Source: Caballeronia arvi (lineage in GTDB: Bacteria; Pseudomonadota; Gammaproteobacteria; Burkholderiales; Burkholderiaceae). From it: DNA of 64,000 nt. The translations under genes were made by a program, and so were the position numbers. Each line of letters begins with the position of its first letter. Position 1 is the first letter of the stretch. This document shows positions 62,719-64,000 of the stretch, piece after piece. Under the pieces are notes generated by a model. The model was not told the origin of the DNA. It searched no databases and saw nothing but the letters and a program-made list of their open reading frames with translations. The stretch spans positions 1 to 64,000 of the forward strand of contig NZ_FCOM02000010.1 of the NCBI RefSeq assembly GCF_001544695.2. Reading direction: 5' to 3'.

Positions 62719-64000
62719 ATGATCGATGTACTCAATCCCGCCGACGGCACGGTCGTCGGGCAAGTCGAACATCATTCGGAAGCGCAGGTGCGCGCGGCCA
62801 TCGACCGCACATGCGCAGCCTTTCCGGTCTGGTCGCGCACCCTGGCGCGCGAACGAAGTGATCTGCTGCGCAAATGGTTCGACCTCGTCAGCGCCGACAA
62901 GATCGCGTTCGCCGAACTGATGTGCCGCGAGAACGGCAAGTGCCTGTCGGATGCCTTCGGCGAAATCGAATATGGGCTGGGCTTCGTCGAATGGTATGCG
63001 GAGGAAGCCAGGCGCGTGTACGGCGATACCATCCCCACTCACGCGAAAGACGCAGCGGTGATCGTCACGAAAGAACCTGTCGGACCGGTCGCGTCGATCA
63101 CGCCGTGGAATTTCCCCTTCATGATGATCACGCGCAAGGTGGCGACCGCGCTCGCGGCGGGTTGCACGATCCTCCTGAAGCCTGCCGAGGAAACCCCGCT
63201 GACCGCGTACAAGCTGCTCGAATACGCGCGCCGCGCCGGCATTCCGGAAGGCGTGTTCGAAATCGTGACCGGCGACCCCGTGCAGATCGGCAAGCTGATC
63301 ACCGATGATCCGCGCATCCGGAAGATCTCGTTTACAGGTTCGACCGCGGTCGGCAAGTTGCTCGCCTCGCAGTGCGCCGGCACGCTGAAGACGATGACGA
63401 TGGAACTCGGCGGCAACGCGCCCTTCGTCGTCTTCGACGACGCCGATCTCGACGCAGCCGCAAAAGCACTCGTGTCCGCGAAGCTGCGCAACAGCGGGCA
63501 GGTCTGCATCTCGCCGAACCGCGTGTATGTCCAGGCGAGCGTGCACGACACGTTCGTTCAGCGCGTCAAGGCGCTCGTCGAGGTCATTCCGGTCGATCAA
63601 GGTTTGCAGGAACGGTTCGTCGTCGGTCCGTTGATCAATCGGGCGGGCGTCGACAAGGTCGGCCAACTCGTCGACGATTCCCGCAAACGCGGCGCCGAGG
63701 TCGTGCTCGGCGGACATCCGCACGCCAAAGGGGGACTCTTCTATGCGCCCACGATTCTCGTCGACGCCGCGGACGACATGCCGATCGCTTCGACCGAAAT
63801 ATTCGGACCCGTCTTCCCGATCTATCGCTTCTCCACCGAAGCCGAAGTCATTGCCCGCAGCAACGACACCGAATACGGCCTCGTCGCCTATGCGTTCACT
63901 CACGATCTGGGCCGTGCGTTCCGGCTGTCGCGTGACCTCGAGGCGGGCATGGTGATTCTGAACTCCGGGTCGGTCGGCACGGCTTCGGTGCCATTCGGCG
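62719..64000 (+). CDS. NAD(P)-dependent succinate-semialdehyde-type dehydrogenase (incomplete at window end)
   Basis: The visible 427 codons of an aldehyde dehydrogenase run off the right edge of the window. It has ASITPWNFPFMMITRKVA, the catalytic glutamate in MTMELGGNAPFVVFDDAD, the catalytic cysteine in NSGQVCISPNRVYV and the EIFGPVFPIYRF segment, as in GabD-like succinate semialdehyde dehydrogenases (about 480 residues complete). The start has a CGGAG site 9 bases upstream. It is divergent from the AraC regulator at 61558. Other small-aldehyde substrates such as glutarate semialdehyde or alpha-ketoglutarate semialdehyde are possible. Confidence 0.86.
   Translation, partial: MIDVLNPADGTVVGQVEHHSEAQVRAAIDRTCAAFPVWSRTLARERSDLLRKWFDLVSADKIAFAELMCRENGKCLSDAFGEIEYGLGFVEWYAEEARRVYGDTIPTHAKDAAVIVTKEPVGPVASITPWNFPFMMITRKVATALAAGCTILLKPAEETPLTAYKLLEYARRAGIPEGVFEIVTGDPVQIGKLITDDPRIRKISFTGSTAVGKLLASQCAGTLKTMTMELGGNAPFVVFDDADLDAAAKALVSAKLRNSGQVCISPNRVYVQASVHDTFVQRVKALVEVIPVDQGLQERFVVGPLINRAGVDKVGQLVDDSRKRGAEVVLGGHPHAKGGLFYAPTILVDAADDMPIASTEIFGPVFPIYRFSTEAEVIARSNDTEYGLVAYAFTHDLGRAFRLSRDLEAGMVILNSGSVGTASVPFG

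Overview
The window looks like an accessory, catabolism-rich replicon segment of a Burkholderiaceae bacterium (Paraburkholderia or Caballeronia type). This is inferred from the high GC content, two DUF4148 exported proteins, a Burkholderia-type trimeric porin, and the density of aromatic and amino-acid degradation clusters under LysR, MarR, AraC and LuxR regulators. I see no rRNA, tRNA, CRISPR array, phage or complete insertion sequence.

1-3.2 kb is a decayed edge. It holds truncated pieces of a LysR regulator, an ABC permease and a ureohydrolase, then a RhuM-like relic, a SpoIIAA/STAS-like protein and a DUF4148 protein. 3.2-12 kb is a hydroxyproline-type catabolic operon on the minus strand: a spermidine/putrescine-type ABC importer, two proline-racemase-family enzymes and an enolase-superfamily cis-3-hydroxyproline dehydratase, with a divergent GlxA-type AraC regulator. 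12-16.6 kb is a minus-strand unit of MFS transporter, LysR regulator, aspartate ammonia-lyase and a ProX/YbaK editing-domain protein. 16.8-17.8 kb is another scar, with an MFS fragment, a ferredoxin-reductase fragment and an intact orphan 2Fe-2S ferredoxin.

17.9-30.4 kb is a complete nicotinate degradation (nic) cluster. It carries nicA and a split nicB (a cytochrome half with a vestigial Mo domain, and a separate Mo subunit), nicC, nicE, nicD, nicX, nicF, the MarR regulator nicR and the transporter nicT. Four copies of an AGCGTRTACRCT-like palindrome sit in the two divergent control regions. 30.4-39.8 kb is a ferulate regulon. One arm is ech-vdh-fcs-marR; the divergent arm is MFS transporter, porin and a lipoprotein feruloyl esterase/tannase. 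Four TCAGGTnACCTGA-like palindromes lie between or next to the two arms.

40.7-48.1 kb is a sulfur-ester and sulfonate region: a permease, binding protein and ATPase set, a HAD phosphatase, a LysR regulator, an exported sulfatase and an overlapping exported formylglycine-generating enzyme. 48.3-52.7 kb is a LuxR-regulated MFS, FAD aromatic hydroxylase and DUF2783 unit. 53-57.3 kb holds a DUF3667 membrane protein, a convergent response regulator and hybrid histidine kinase, and a second DUF4148 protein. 57.5-64 kb has a short-chain fatty-acid permease and an amidase with a divergent LysR regulator, then an AraC regulator and a succinate-semialdehyde-type dehydrogenase cut by the window end.

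The functional themes are uptake of plant- and soil-derived molecules (hydroxyproline, nicotinate, ferulate esters, sulfate esters) and their funnelling to central metabolism. Each cluster has its own local regulator and transporter.
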